Assembly (NCBI RefSeq): GCF_035181385.1
Contig: NZ_JAXCJK010000004.1
Span: 42,834-106,833, forward strand
Length of the DNA: 64,000 nucleotides
Direction of reading: 5' to 3'
Source: Moraxella sp035181385
GTDB taxonomy: Bacteria > Pseudomonadota > Gammaproteobacteria > Pseudomonadales > Moraxellaceae
Shown here: positions 27,199 through 36,200 of the stretch, piece by piece
Numbering within the stretch: the stretch's first letter is position 1
How the letters are laid out: every line of letters starts with the position of its first letter
Program-made: the position numbers and the translations under genes
Notes under the pieces: model-generated
Database searches by the model: none
Seen by the model: only the letters and a program-made list of their open reading frames with translations
Told to the model about the DNA's origin: nothing

Positions 27199-27585
27199 TA
27201 CAAAGCCCCTTGATCAAATCATCCATTATAAATGATTTTGATCAGTCTTAACCAAACATTTTCCCAGCTGATAAATTTAGCACAACCACCAAAAAGAGCC
27301 ACAATGCTTACAACAAACGACTTAACACCTGCCAGCTGGCTTTATTTTTTATAAAAAAGTCATTAACACAGCATCATTCATTAAAAATTTAAGACACTCG
27401 CTTTAATCAATCAATTGCAAAACTTTTTTTAAAGGCCAAACCGCCAACCTTGACCATCTTAAAGCCCCAAAAACCACTGCAAACAAATACCATATTGATG
27501 ACAAGAATGTATTGATCATAAAAACAAACAAGCTATTTTGGTCAGCTCTCAACAATATCTCTCAATATCTCTCAATCTTGCACTT
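27199..27585. other. Intergenic region upstream of first small transcript
   Basis: AT-rich spacer between the pseudouridine synthase gene (minus) and the first MDMPTWTNA unit (plus). No gene is recognised. There is a short direct duplication AATATCTCTC x2 at about 27554-27573. The pseudouridine synthase promoter must lie here, but no clear consensus was found. Confidence 0.4.
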
Positions 27586-27653
27586 TGTAAGAAAAAGCTG
27601 ACAAAAATTGACGATATTGGCGTATTTTCTTGTTGTTTTAAATTTGGCATAAT
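27586..27653 (+). promoter_or_regulatory. Promoter region of small transcript A (shared architecture with 29734-29803)
   Basis: Three blocks recur at identical spacing in the second unit: TGTAAG (27586-27591), 15 bases, ATTGACGATATTGGCGTATT (27607-27626), 17 bases, then TTGGCATAATAT (27644-27655), read as an extended -10 (TGG-CATAAT). The 20-bp block differs at three positions from the second copy. It may be a regulator site because no normal -35 is present. Confidence 0.5.
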
Positions 27654-27679
27654 ATTCCCAAGCAGCAAGGAGATGGCAG

Positions 27680-27754
27680 ATGGATATGCCGACATGGACG
27701 AATGCTGTGGTAAATGGAAGTAAGGCAAGGACGAATACGGAAAAAATCATGTAA
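27680..27754 (+). CDS. Small peptide A, 24 aa, starting MDMPTWTNA
   Basis: Putative small ORF of 24 codons: MDMPTWTNA followed by VVNGSKARTNTEKIM. AAGGA lies eight bases before the ATG and is conserved in the second copy. The transcript would start near 27660 and end at the terminator at 27763-27808, giving roughly 150 nt. The first nine codons are identical at the DNA level to those at 29827, while the C-terminal part differs. There is no signal peptide, no membrane segment and no recognised family. The product could instead be a structured sRNA: CAGCA (27663-27667) can pair with TGCTG (27703-27707). Confidence 0.4.
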   Translation: MDMPTWTNAVVNGSKARTNTEKIM

Positions 27755-27762
27755 ATCTCCCA

Positions 27763-27808
27763 AAACAATAAGGCCACAATCATAACGGTTGCGGCCTTAT
27801 TGTTTTTT
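27763..27808 (+). terminator. Terminator of small transcript A
   Basis: A 13-bp stem AAACAATAAGGCC / GGCCTTATTGTTT with a 17-base loop, followed by T residues. It lies nine bases after the small ORF stop. Confidence 0.88.
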
Positions 27809-27836
27809 ATTAGATTATTACGATTTGCGTGATTAC

Positions 27837-27866
27837 AAAAAGCTCCTGTACTACTGGGAGCTTTTT
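27837..27866. terminator. Second terminator, bidirectional
   Basis: A 10-bp stem AAAAAGCTCC / GGAGCTTTTT with a 10-base loop. Both strands end in T-runs, so it can terminate oppA (minus) as well as read-through from the small transcript (plus). Confidence 0.85.
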
Positions 27867-27900
27867 ATGTTTATTGAATGTGTATTTTTCGCGCCAGCAG

Positions 27901-27923
27901 AAGGGGCTTTCACCCCTTTTTTT
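27901..27923 (+). terminator. Third terminator-like hairpin
   Basis: AAGGGG / CCCCTT stem with loop CTTTCA, followed by seven T on the plus strand only. It lies 15 bp from the oppA stop codon and points into oppA, so it would block antisense transcription of that gene. Confidence 0.65.
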
Positions 27924-27937
27924 GGCTTTTAAGATTT

Positions 27938-29578
27938 TTATTTAATTGACCAGTACTTAGCTTGCCAATTACCCAGTGCATCCTTAGTAGAATAGCCCTG
28001 AACATAAGGCTTAACCGCCCTTGCATTAACTTGGTAATACACCCATACATTTGGCACATCTTTATCCAAAATCGCCTCTAAGTCATGATACACCTTGGCG
28101 CGTTCAGTATCACTGGTCTTAGTCAAAGATGTTTTTAATAATGCGTCATAATCTGCATTGGAGTAATTGCCATAGTTGCCTGAGCCCTCAGTACGCATGA
28201 CATTCAAAAAGGCTGCTGGGTCATTATAGTCGCCACACCAAGCTGCACGCGCCATTTGATGTTCGTGGTTACGGCGACTTGCCAGATATGCCTTCCACTC
28301 TTGATTAACCAGATTAATCTTGACAAAGCCAAGTGCATCATGCCATAGTGATTGGGCAGCAACAGCAACTTTTTTATGATTTTCGCTGGTATTATAAAGT
28401 AAGTCAAATTTAAGCGGATTAGACTCATTGTAACCTGCCTCATTGAGCAACCGCTTAGCCTCAGCAATGCGTGCAGTTTTGTCAAGTTTGTGCCAATCTG
28501 GGGTATAATTTGGGTTGTTAGATACGACTGTTGGCGTCATCTGATAAGACGGCATCTCACCACGAGCAGCAACTTTTTCAGTGATGGTTTCACGATCAAG
28601 TGCCAGCGTCATTGCACGGCGGACACGCAAATCGTCAAATGGCGGTTTTTTGACATTCATTTCATAATAATATGAACAAAATGATGGTGAGGTCTTAACC
28701 TCATCTTTATTAGTCGATGCCAACACATCACTTGGAATATCGGTAAAAGTAATGTCAATCTCACCCGCTTGATATCGTGAATAATCCGTTGGGCCGCTAT
28801 CAATCGGCAACAACACCAAATGCTCAATGGCGACATTGGCAGCGTCATAGTAATGTGGGTTTTTGACAAAGACCATTTTTTCGCCAACTTTCCAGTCTTT
28901 TAAAATATACGCACCGTTTACCACAATATTTTCAGGTTTTGCCCATGCATCACCAAGTGTCTCGACCACTTTCTTGGGCACAGGACGCATGGCAGTGTAG
29001 GCAGCCATCTGTGGAAAATATGGTACGGGTTCAGATAAGGTGATTTGCAAAGTCTTATCATCAAGTGCCTTTACACCGACCTGTTCTGGTGGCAATTTAC
29101 CCTCAATAATGTCGCTAGCATTTAGCACTTTGGCGTCTGCAATAAAATTGGCAAAATTAGCGGCGGTCTTAGGGTCAACCATACGCTGAAAACTAAATAC
29201 AAAATCATGTGCTGTAATGGCATCGCCATTTGACCAATTGGCATCACGAAGTTTAAATACCCAAGTGATGTTGTCCGCACTTTCCCAACTTTCTGCAATG
29301 CCTGCGATTAATTTGCCATCTACATCTGTACTGGTCAATCCCACAAACTGCTGGCGTGCAACTGACGATTCTGGTACACCACCTGTCTTGTGGGGGTCAA
29401 GTGAGCTGATTTCTGCACCGTTGTTAATGGTTAGCGTTGTCTTGTCTTGCTTACTGGCAGTTTCGCTTGTTTTAGCGTCTGACTGGGCCGATTCGGATTT
29501 GTTTTCACAGCCCGACACGGCAAGCAACACACCAATAGACAAAGCCGAGACTGCAAATTTTAGCGTATGTTTTGTCAT
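27938..29578 (-). CDS. oppA: Peptide ABC-transporter substrate-binding lipoprotein (OppA-like)
   Basis: Periplasmic solute-binding lipoprotein (546 aa, SBP family 5) for oligopeptides. The lipobox LLAVSGC gives the lipid-anchored cysteine at residue 24. A Ser/Thr/Lys-rich linker follows, then the family-5 pattern ISSLDPHKTGGVPES, GIAESWESADNITWVFKLRDANWSNG, and a C-terminal GDYNDPAAFLNVM. The start at 29578 has AAGGA seven bases upstream. No permease or ATPase genes adjoin it, so it must use components encoded elsewhere. A 9-bp inverted repeat lies in its leader, and two paralogous small transcription units flank it. Confidence 0.92.
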   Translation of the reverse strand: MTKHTLKFAVSALSIGVLLAVSGCENKSESAQSDAKTSETASKQDKTTLTINNGAEISSLDPHKTGGVPESSVARQQFVGLTSTDVDGKLIAGIAESWESADNITWVFKLRDANWSNGDAITAHDFVFSFQRMVDPKTAANFANFIADAKVLNASDIIEGKLPPEQVGVKALDDKTLQITLSEPVPYFPQMAAYTAMRPVPKKVVETLGDAWAKPENIVVNGAYILKDWKVGEKMVFVKNPHYYDAANVAIEHLVLLPIDSGPTDYSRYQAGEIDITFTDIPSDVLASTNKDEVKTSPSFCSYYYEMNVKKPPFDDLRVRRAMTLALDRETITEKVAARGEMPSYQMTPTVVSNNPNYTPDWHKLDKTARIAEAKRLLNEAGYNESNPLKFDLLYNTSENHKKVAVAAQSLWHDALGFVKINLVNQEWKAYLASRRNHEHQMARAAWCGDYNDPAAFLNVMRTEGSGNYGNYSNADYDALLKTSLTKTSDTERAKVYHDLEAILDKDVPNVWVYYQVNARAVKPYVQGYSTKDALGNWQAKYWSIK

Positions 29579-29614
29579 AATACATTCCTTTTTGATCATT
29601 TTGCCAGAAGTTAT

Positions 29615-29642
29615 GGGCTTTAAGCACAAGTAATTAAAGCCC
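29615..29642 (-). promoter_or_regulatory. Inverted repeat in the oppA leader
   Basis: Perfect inverted repeat GGGCTTTAA / TTAAAGCCC with a 10-base spacer, 37-64 bp upstream of the oppA start. It could be an operator or a leader hairpin; there is no T-run, so it is not a terminator. Confidence 0.5.
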
Positions 29643-29733
29643 TAAAGCATTATTTGGGGTATTTTATCATCATCATAGAATAAATGGTTTTGGTTTTTTA
29701 TTCCATTTTTGAATATATAAATCTCATTTTTCA

Positions 29734-29803
29734 TGTAAGTATTTTCTTACACGCATTGGCGATATTAGTGTATTGTTTTATGCCAAGAAAATTGGCACAA
29801 TAT
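29734..29803 (+). promoter_or_regulatory. Promoter region of small transcript B
   Basis: Same block order and spacing as at 27586: TGTAAG (29734-29739), 15 bases, ATTGGCGATATTAGTGTATT (29755-29774), 17 bases, TTGGCACAATAT (29792-29803). Here TGTAAG is also half of a small hairpin TGTAAG-TATTTT-CTTACA (29734-29751). Confidence 0.5.
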
Positions 29804-29826
29804 GAACATCAGCAAGGATTGGGTGA

Positions 29827-29883
29827 ATGGATATGCCGACATGGACGAATGCTGAATGTCATGATGACGACATGGAAATTTAG
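29827..29883 (+). CDS. Small peptide B, 18 aa, starting MDMPTWTNA
   Basis: Putative 18-codon ORF: MDMPTWTNA followed by ECHDDDMEI. AAGGA lies eight bases before the ATG, as in unit A. The 28 bases from the ATG through AATGCTG are identical to those at 27680; everything after diverges, giving an acidic, Cys/His-containing tail here versus a basic tail in A. CAGCA (29810-29814) and TGCTG (29850-29854) can pair as in A, extended here by an adjacent T-A pair. A terminator follows 16 bases later. No family is recognised. Confidence 0.4.
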   Translation: MDMPTWTNAECHDDDMEI

Positions 29884-29898
29884 GAATGGCAAAACACG

Positions 29899-29930
29899 AT
29901 AAAACCACAAAGTTCACTTTGTGGTTTTAT
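29899..29930 (+). terminator. Terminator of small transcript B
   Basis: A 14-bp stem ATAAAACCACAAAG / CTTTGTGGTTTTAT with loop TTCA. The downstream arm supplies the T-rich end. Confidence 0.85.
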
Positions 29931-30026
29931 TGTCACATATAAAAATCAACAATAAGCACTGATTAGCACTCAACATTTATCGCTTATCAATATTCATCTT
30001 AGCCGCACATGGCACAACAAAACCAA

Positions 30027-30064
30027 GACCTTGCACCACTTTCAATCACTTTTGATGCAAGGTC
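30027..30064. repeat. Inverted repeat downstream of the large autotransporter gene
   Basis: GACCTTGCA / TGCAAGGTC with a 20-base spacer, in the 270-bp gap between small transcript B and the autotransporter stop codon. It may act as a weak terminator for the minus-strand gene. No better terminator was found in this gap. Confidence 0.4.
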
Positions 30065-30201
30065 CGATAAGATAATTGACAAACTGCTGATCTAAATTCT
30101 AAGTTTAATCAGCCTACCATCGTACTTTAGCAGCTTAATGGCCAAATTGTACAATCATCATCTTTTTAAAAGACTGGCAAGCCTGCTTGGTAGGCATCAA
30201 T

Positions 30202-33200
30202 TTAGAATTTAAAATTAACGCCCGCTAAGACATTGGCTCTCGTGCCAGATTCATTGTTCTTGGCATAATCTGCCTGTAACTTTATCTCAACATTCTCTTT
30301 ACCAAGCACAACTCCGACTTGCCCCACCACCTCATTGGCAAATTTTTGTGTCAATGCTTGGTTGTTGATATGAATTTTGGCATCAGAATTGGTATGGCGG
30401 TAGCTGACACCAACACTTGGACGAACAGTCAGCCCATGTGTCATCTGAATGGCCTTGCCAATATTGACACCTGCCTGATAACTCATCATGCCAATTTTGT
30501 CTTGCTTAACGCTTACCTCGGTACCATCATTAACTCTGATTTGATAATTTGCGCTACCCAATTGATGGTAATGCACACCTGTGTGTACTTTCACATCAAG
30601 CAAGTCATTATTAAAAGTTTTGGCAACTCCCAAACCGACACTTGACATATTTTTGTTGATATCAGGCATTTGGGTTTGATGATGCTTTGTTTCGGATTTG
30701 GCTTGACCTATTGACACATCTCCCATCAATGCCAAACCATCATGATGTTGCCATTTACCGTATGCCGTACCCGTAACAAGTTGACCCTTACCTTTAAAGT
30801 CATCGGCATAATCAGCAACATAATGCAAATGACTCAAAGATGCCCCCAGTATCAAGTCGCCCATGCTCAATGGCAAAGCATGATCCAAACCAATTTGGGT
30901 CAGCTGACTTTTTTGTTCATAGCCACGATACTGGTCAGAAAAATGGTGAGTCTTTTGGGTGTCCGCCTGAATCCAAACACCTGAATGCTTGCTATCTAGA
31001 TGTTGCACGCGCTCATTGATGCGCTGATTGATATGTACCAAGTGGTATGCCCCTGCTGACAATTCAGACAAAGCGGTATTTGCATATTGACTGATGACAT
31101 CAGACTGCTTAACATTTTGAGCAGCCTGAGCATCTTGCCGAGCTTTTTGGGCGGCTAAATCTTTGGCTAAAGAAACTTTTTCGGCCTGCTGAGCTTCAGA
31201 TTGTTTCTTAGACTCTTCTGCTTGGGTTAGCACCAATCGAGTTTGACTTTGCGACTGAATCAGACTGGCTTTTTGGGCTTTTAAATCCACCAAAGTTTGT
31301 GCCAACTTTTGAATCAACCGATCTCTTTCTTGCTCCAAAGCCACTATTAACTTAGATTTTTCATCAGCCAACCGTTCAACATCGGCCAATCTTTGTTGAG
31401 CCTCCGCTTGTTTTTGTTGCGATTGATTAAGAGCGACAATGACATCAGCTTTGGCAATCTCTGCTTGCCTTTGTATTTCTATGGCTTCATTTCTTGCCAT
31501 CTGAGCTTGTTCACGCAGTTGTTGTTCTTGGCTTAATTGCTTTTGTAGCTGCTCATTTTGAAGCTCAATGTTTGCCAACTGCCGATTCATCGCCATTAAA
31601 CTTTGTTGAGCATCGACCAGTACTTGATTTTGTGAATCAAGCTTTTGCTGTGCCTGTGCCAAATGCACTTTAAGCTGAGCAATGGTTTGTTCATTTGCAG
31701 CAGTACTGGCTTGCAATTTGGCACTTAAAGATTTAACATCGGCAAGAGCATTTTTTGCTTGCTCCTTTGCCAGCTGTGCCACTTTTTTAGCGTCTTCGGC
31801 TTGTTGTTGGGCCAGTTTGGTATTTTGAGCAAATAGCTGAGTCACCTGCTTAACTTGCTCTTGCGCTTGTTGCTTATCCCTCTCTGCTTTTTGTCTGGCC
31901 AAATCAGCGGTCTGTTTGTCTGCTTGAGACTGGATCAGTTTGGCCTGAATGCTTGCCAGTTCTTGTTGTTTGGCAACCAATTGGTTTTGGGCTTTTTCTT
32001 TGGCTTGATTGGCTTTTGTTAGTGCCTGCTCTTGCTTCGTCACTTGAGCCTGAACCTGCAACAAATCATTTTGCAATTTAGTAACATCAGCCAGACCCTG
32101 TGATTGTGCCAATTTCAAAGCACCTTCGAGAGCTTTTTTCTCAGCTTGTGCTTCAACCAAACCATCCTGAGCAACCTTCAAAACTTTCTCTGCTTGATTT
32201 TTAGACGAAACTGCGTTTGCCAAATCCTCTTCCAACTTAGTTTTATCAGATTTTAATCTGATAAAATCCGATTGAGATTTTACTAAGTTTTCTTGGACTT
32301 GTTGCTTATCCTTCTCTGCTTTTTGTCTGGCCAAATCAGCGGTCTGTTTGTCTGCTTGAGACTGGATCAGTTTGGCCTGAATGCTTGCCAGTTCTTGTTG
32401 TTTGGCAACCAATTGGTTTTGGGCTTTTTCTTTGGCTTGATTGGCTTTTGTTAGCATTTGGGTCAAATCGCCCAATTCTCTTTCTTTATCTGCCAGAGTA
32501 TTTTTCAAGGCAGTTTGAGCATCAACGACATTTTGCAATTCGTCCGTTTTTTGTGCTACCTGGGCATTGGCATTGGTCAAATCTTGGGTTAATTTTGCCA
32601 CATCAGCCGAATCATTTTTCTGCGCCAGTTGCAAAGCCTCTTGTGCTGTCTTTTTAGCCAAAATAGCCTGAGCCAACTCGCTTTGAGCCTTCATATTCTC
32701 TGCATTGGCAGCATCTAATTGGTTTTGTAAAGCCGACTTATCGCTCTGAGCTTGGCTTAGCACCAACTGAGTTTGGTTCAGCTCTTTTTGCGATTGGGTC
32801 AGATCAGATTGCAATTTTGCCAAATTGATTTGTGATTGACTCAAAGCTTCTTGGGCTTTTTTGGCAAGACTTGCCTGCTTTTTAGCTTCTTCTTCGGCCA
32901 ATTTTAAAGCTTGCTCTGCCACACGCTGGGCATTTTGAGCATCTTGCTTTGCCTGACTTAAATCCTGCTGAATATCTTGAGCATTTTTTAGTGCCAACTT
33001 TGCATCATGCCATTTGTGTTCCGCATCTTTTTTATCGGCATTAGCTTGGGTTAATTGAGCTTGAGTTTGATTCAGCTGTTGCTCTATTTGATTTTTGGCT
33101 TGCTCAGCCCGAATGGCTTTGTTTAACGCTTCATCTTTTTGTTGATTGGCCAAAACCAACACTTGGTTAGCCTGCTCAAATCGCTTCTGTGCTTGATTTT

Positions 33201-36200
33201 GTAAATGTTCAGCATGATCTTGGGCTTGTTTTGCCATCAGTTGGGCAGCTTGAGCCTCAATCAGAGCTTTTTCTTTTTCGCTAAGCTGTTGATTGAACGA
33301 TGCCAACTGATGTCGCAACGCTGTCAGCTCTTCATCGTTTGTGTTTTTCTTACCTTGAACGTTGGCAAGTTGTTGTTCCAAATTGGTTTTTTGAGCTTGG
33401 AGTTCTTGCAAGTCTTCTTGAGCTTTGACTTTTTGGCGTTCAGCCTCAACTTGGGCGGTCAATGCCTGCTGCAATGACTGTATGGCTTGAGTTTTATCAA
33501 TATCAGCTTGAGCCTTATCATTGATGGCCTGCCGTAAGGCGGCTTGAGCTTGTAGTTTTTCATTTTCAGCTTGAGTTTTGGCACCATTGACCGCATTGAG
33601 TTGATCTTGTAGAGCATTTTTAGCAGCCAAGGCCTCTTGCAGTGATTGCTGAGCCTGCACTCTTAAATCATCTGCTTGGGTTTGGGCGGTTTGTGCATCG
33701 GCTAATTGCTGGCGAATCTCAGCCAATTGTCTTTCAGCATTAGCCTTGCTTGCTTGTGCCTGCTCGGCCAGTTTTCTGGCATCTTGTGTCTGCTGCTGAG
33801 CCACTTCCAGATCTTTGGCACTTGCACCACCATTTGCCAGTGCCTGCTCCAAAGCCTTTTGGGCATCTTCTCGTGCTTTGATGGCATCAGCTAGGGCCTG
33901 TTTGGCCTTTTGGGCATCTTCTGCCGCCTTTTTAGCTTCAGCATCTTTTCGGACTCTAATCTCTTCCGACTTTTGCTCATTAAACAAATAATAGCGGTTG
34001 GTTTCGTCATTTTTTAATGTATAACGCCAAGCTCCTGCATGCACAAAGTCATCTTTTAGTTTAAACTCAACATCTTTGCTTTCTTGCCCGCCGTGTTTTA
34101 ATGCCACCAAGTCAAGCTCAGCAACCTTGGCTTCTGCCCCTGTATTTTGCACAGTAAGTGTATGATTGCCTGTGGCATAACCATGCACAGTCAAAGTGTC
34201 GGCCTCACCTTGTGCCAAATTGGTTTGGTGATTGAATTGAATACTGCCTGACAAATCACCATTGAGAGTTAGATTTTTAAATTCGCTAGGGTTTGTCGTT
34301 GTGTTGAGCGTGATTTGACTGCCAGTCTTTCCGTCCAAATGGCCAATCTTACCACTGTCTGGCAGCTGCCAATGGCTGTTTTCATGCAGCACAACTTGGC
34401 TTCTGCGAGCACCTGATACAGCAAGGGTGAGCGGATTTGGATTTTTTAAATGCAATTGGCTTTCATCATTTAATTGCACATTTTTCGCCAAAACATCACT
34501 ATTTAGGGTGATTTTGGCGTGATTTTGGGCATTTAAGTTACCTAAAATCGTGGCATTATTCACATTAATATGGGCATGGTCTTGAGCATGAACATCGCCA
34601 GAAAGATTGAGCTTGACCAAATTTTTCTCAGCAATGGCCGCACTGCTACAATAAATTTGTCCTGTATAATCAGAGCGATAGCAATTATCTGTCTTGCCAT
34701 TGACAGCACCCAAGTTTACAGTGGCATCACCAAATGCCGACACATCACCTGTCATCTGTGGCACATTACGACTGGTGGATAAGACGCCGTTACCCCTTAC
34801 CTCAAAAGATTTTGCGGTAAAATTATGGTTGAGCCATTCATCCTCTAAGACCACATCTTTTTTGCCCAGATGGTCATAAGCGTGTGGAACAGGACTGCCT
34901 GAGAGTATCACTGTGCCATTTTCTACGCTCAACTTACCATCAAGATTGATATCGCCAGACAAAATCATCACTTTATCGGCAGATGATGCATTAACACGAA
35001 CATTCAAAGCATGATTGGGTGTATCAACAGTAGGCTTAATTTCGCCCAGATTGCCCTGAAAAATCTGTCGGTTATTGCCAGTATCTAGATTATCTTGTAC
35101 AGTCAAAGTCAAGTTGGCGGGTCTGTTAGGATTGTGATTGACGATTTTAGCACCCTCATCTACGGTGCGTAAACGATTAAAAGTTAAATCATTGCCATTT
35201 AAATCCAATCGACCACCGCGATGGCCAAACACGATATTATCAGGGATAACTTGATGTTCATCACCAAGCACAACAGTGGGTCGACCACTGGTGATATGAA
35301 CTTGATTAAAGGCCTGTCTTTCACCAGCACGGTCAGCTTGCTGTGCTAAAATCAGCTTACCATCGCCCACGCTAACATCACCTAGGTTTTTTCCTCTGCC
35401 AGACACGCTCAGCGTACCTTTACCGATTTTTGATAAGCGGTCACCTGCTGGATTATGCAATCGCCATTCTACTTTCTTGCCATCAGCAACAGATATCCCA
35501 GCCCCAACCCAAGTGGCATCATCACGGCTAGGACCTATGACTGTCATATCAGCATCAAAGTACAACGCCCCCGCCCCTTGGTGAATATCACTGCCAAGAC
35601 GCAAAGTGGCTCTCTCCCCTGAAAAATACACGCTTTTACCGTGATTTAAATCTTTACGAAAGTGCGTTTGGGTGGGGTTGGCTTGTGCTTTATCATACAC
35701 ATTGACCACTTGGCGTAAATCTTTATCGCCTGTACTGGTTATCGTGGAGGCATTTTCATTCACCAACCAATGAATACGAGAATCACGAACTTTATTGACA
35801 ACATGAACTTTATCTTCGTTCATTGTTTTTTCAATAAAGTCATTATGATGCAAAACCGTCCAGTTGCCATTAACCTTATTGCCCGCGCGGTGAACAGCAA
35901 TGGCGGTCCATTGTTGTTGGTCAGCATCATAGGCAATGATAGGAGAACCGCTATCACCACCCAGTGTTATCGTGGGCATAGGACCATAAGCACTACTATT
36001 AACAGCGGTACGACCATCAACAGCGCCAATATACAATTCACCACTTCCAAGCAAGGCAATGCCATTCATGATATTACCACCGATCAAATACTGATAAAAC
36101 CCTGCTACTTCCTTATCCTCACCGCCTGCAATGGGGCGAACCTTTTGTACACCCATGCCATTTCGCATGATATAAGGAAAGCGTCTGCGGTCTTGCAAAA

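Larger units (their letters stand above)
31110..33960 (-). repeat. Coiled-coil coding region of the S6 autotransporter
   Basis: About 950 consecutive codons dominated by Ala, Gln, Lys, Glu, Leu and Asp in heptad-like order, without proline or glycine-rich breaks. Two long near-identical segments lie inside it (31866-32022 and 32298-32454). Confidence 0.85.

Noticed and set aside
27680..27754. PqqA-like or other RiPP precursor identity for the MDMPTWTNA peptides
   Set aside because: No PqqA-type Glu/Tyr motif and no radical-SAM or other modifying enzyme nearby; a RiPP role would be speculation.
27562..27783. Minus-strand hydrophobic ORF with an SD (GGGAG) opposite small unit A, resembling a type I toxin with antisense RNA
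   Set aside because: The same strand and frame in the second copy has an in-frame stop just upstream of the conserved core and no start, and a 1-base length difference breaks the frame. Only the plus-strand start and SD spacing are kept in both copies.
29684..29902. 72-codon hydrophobic ORF overlapping small unit B in another frame
   Set aside because: The corresponding frame in unit A has a stop upstream and no start codon, so the frame is not conserved outside the identical core.
33205..33894. Plus-strand ORFs opposite the coiled-coil region
   Set aside because: They are Leu/Phe/Cys-rich mirror frames created by the Gln/Ala/Lys-rich coding strand, without SD or family features.
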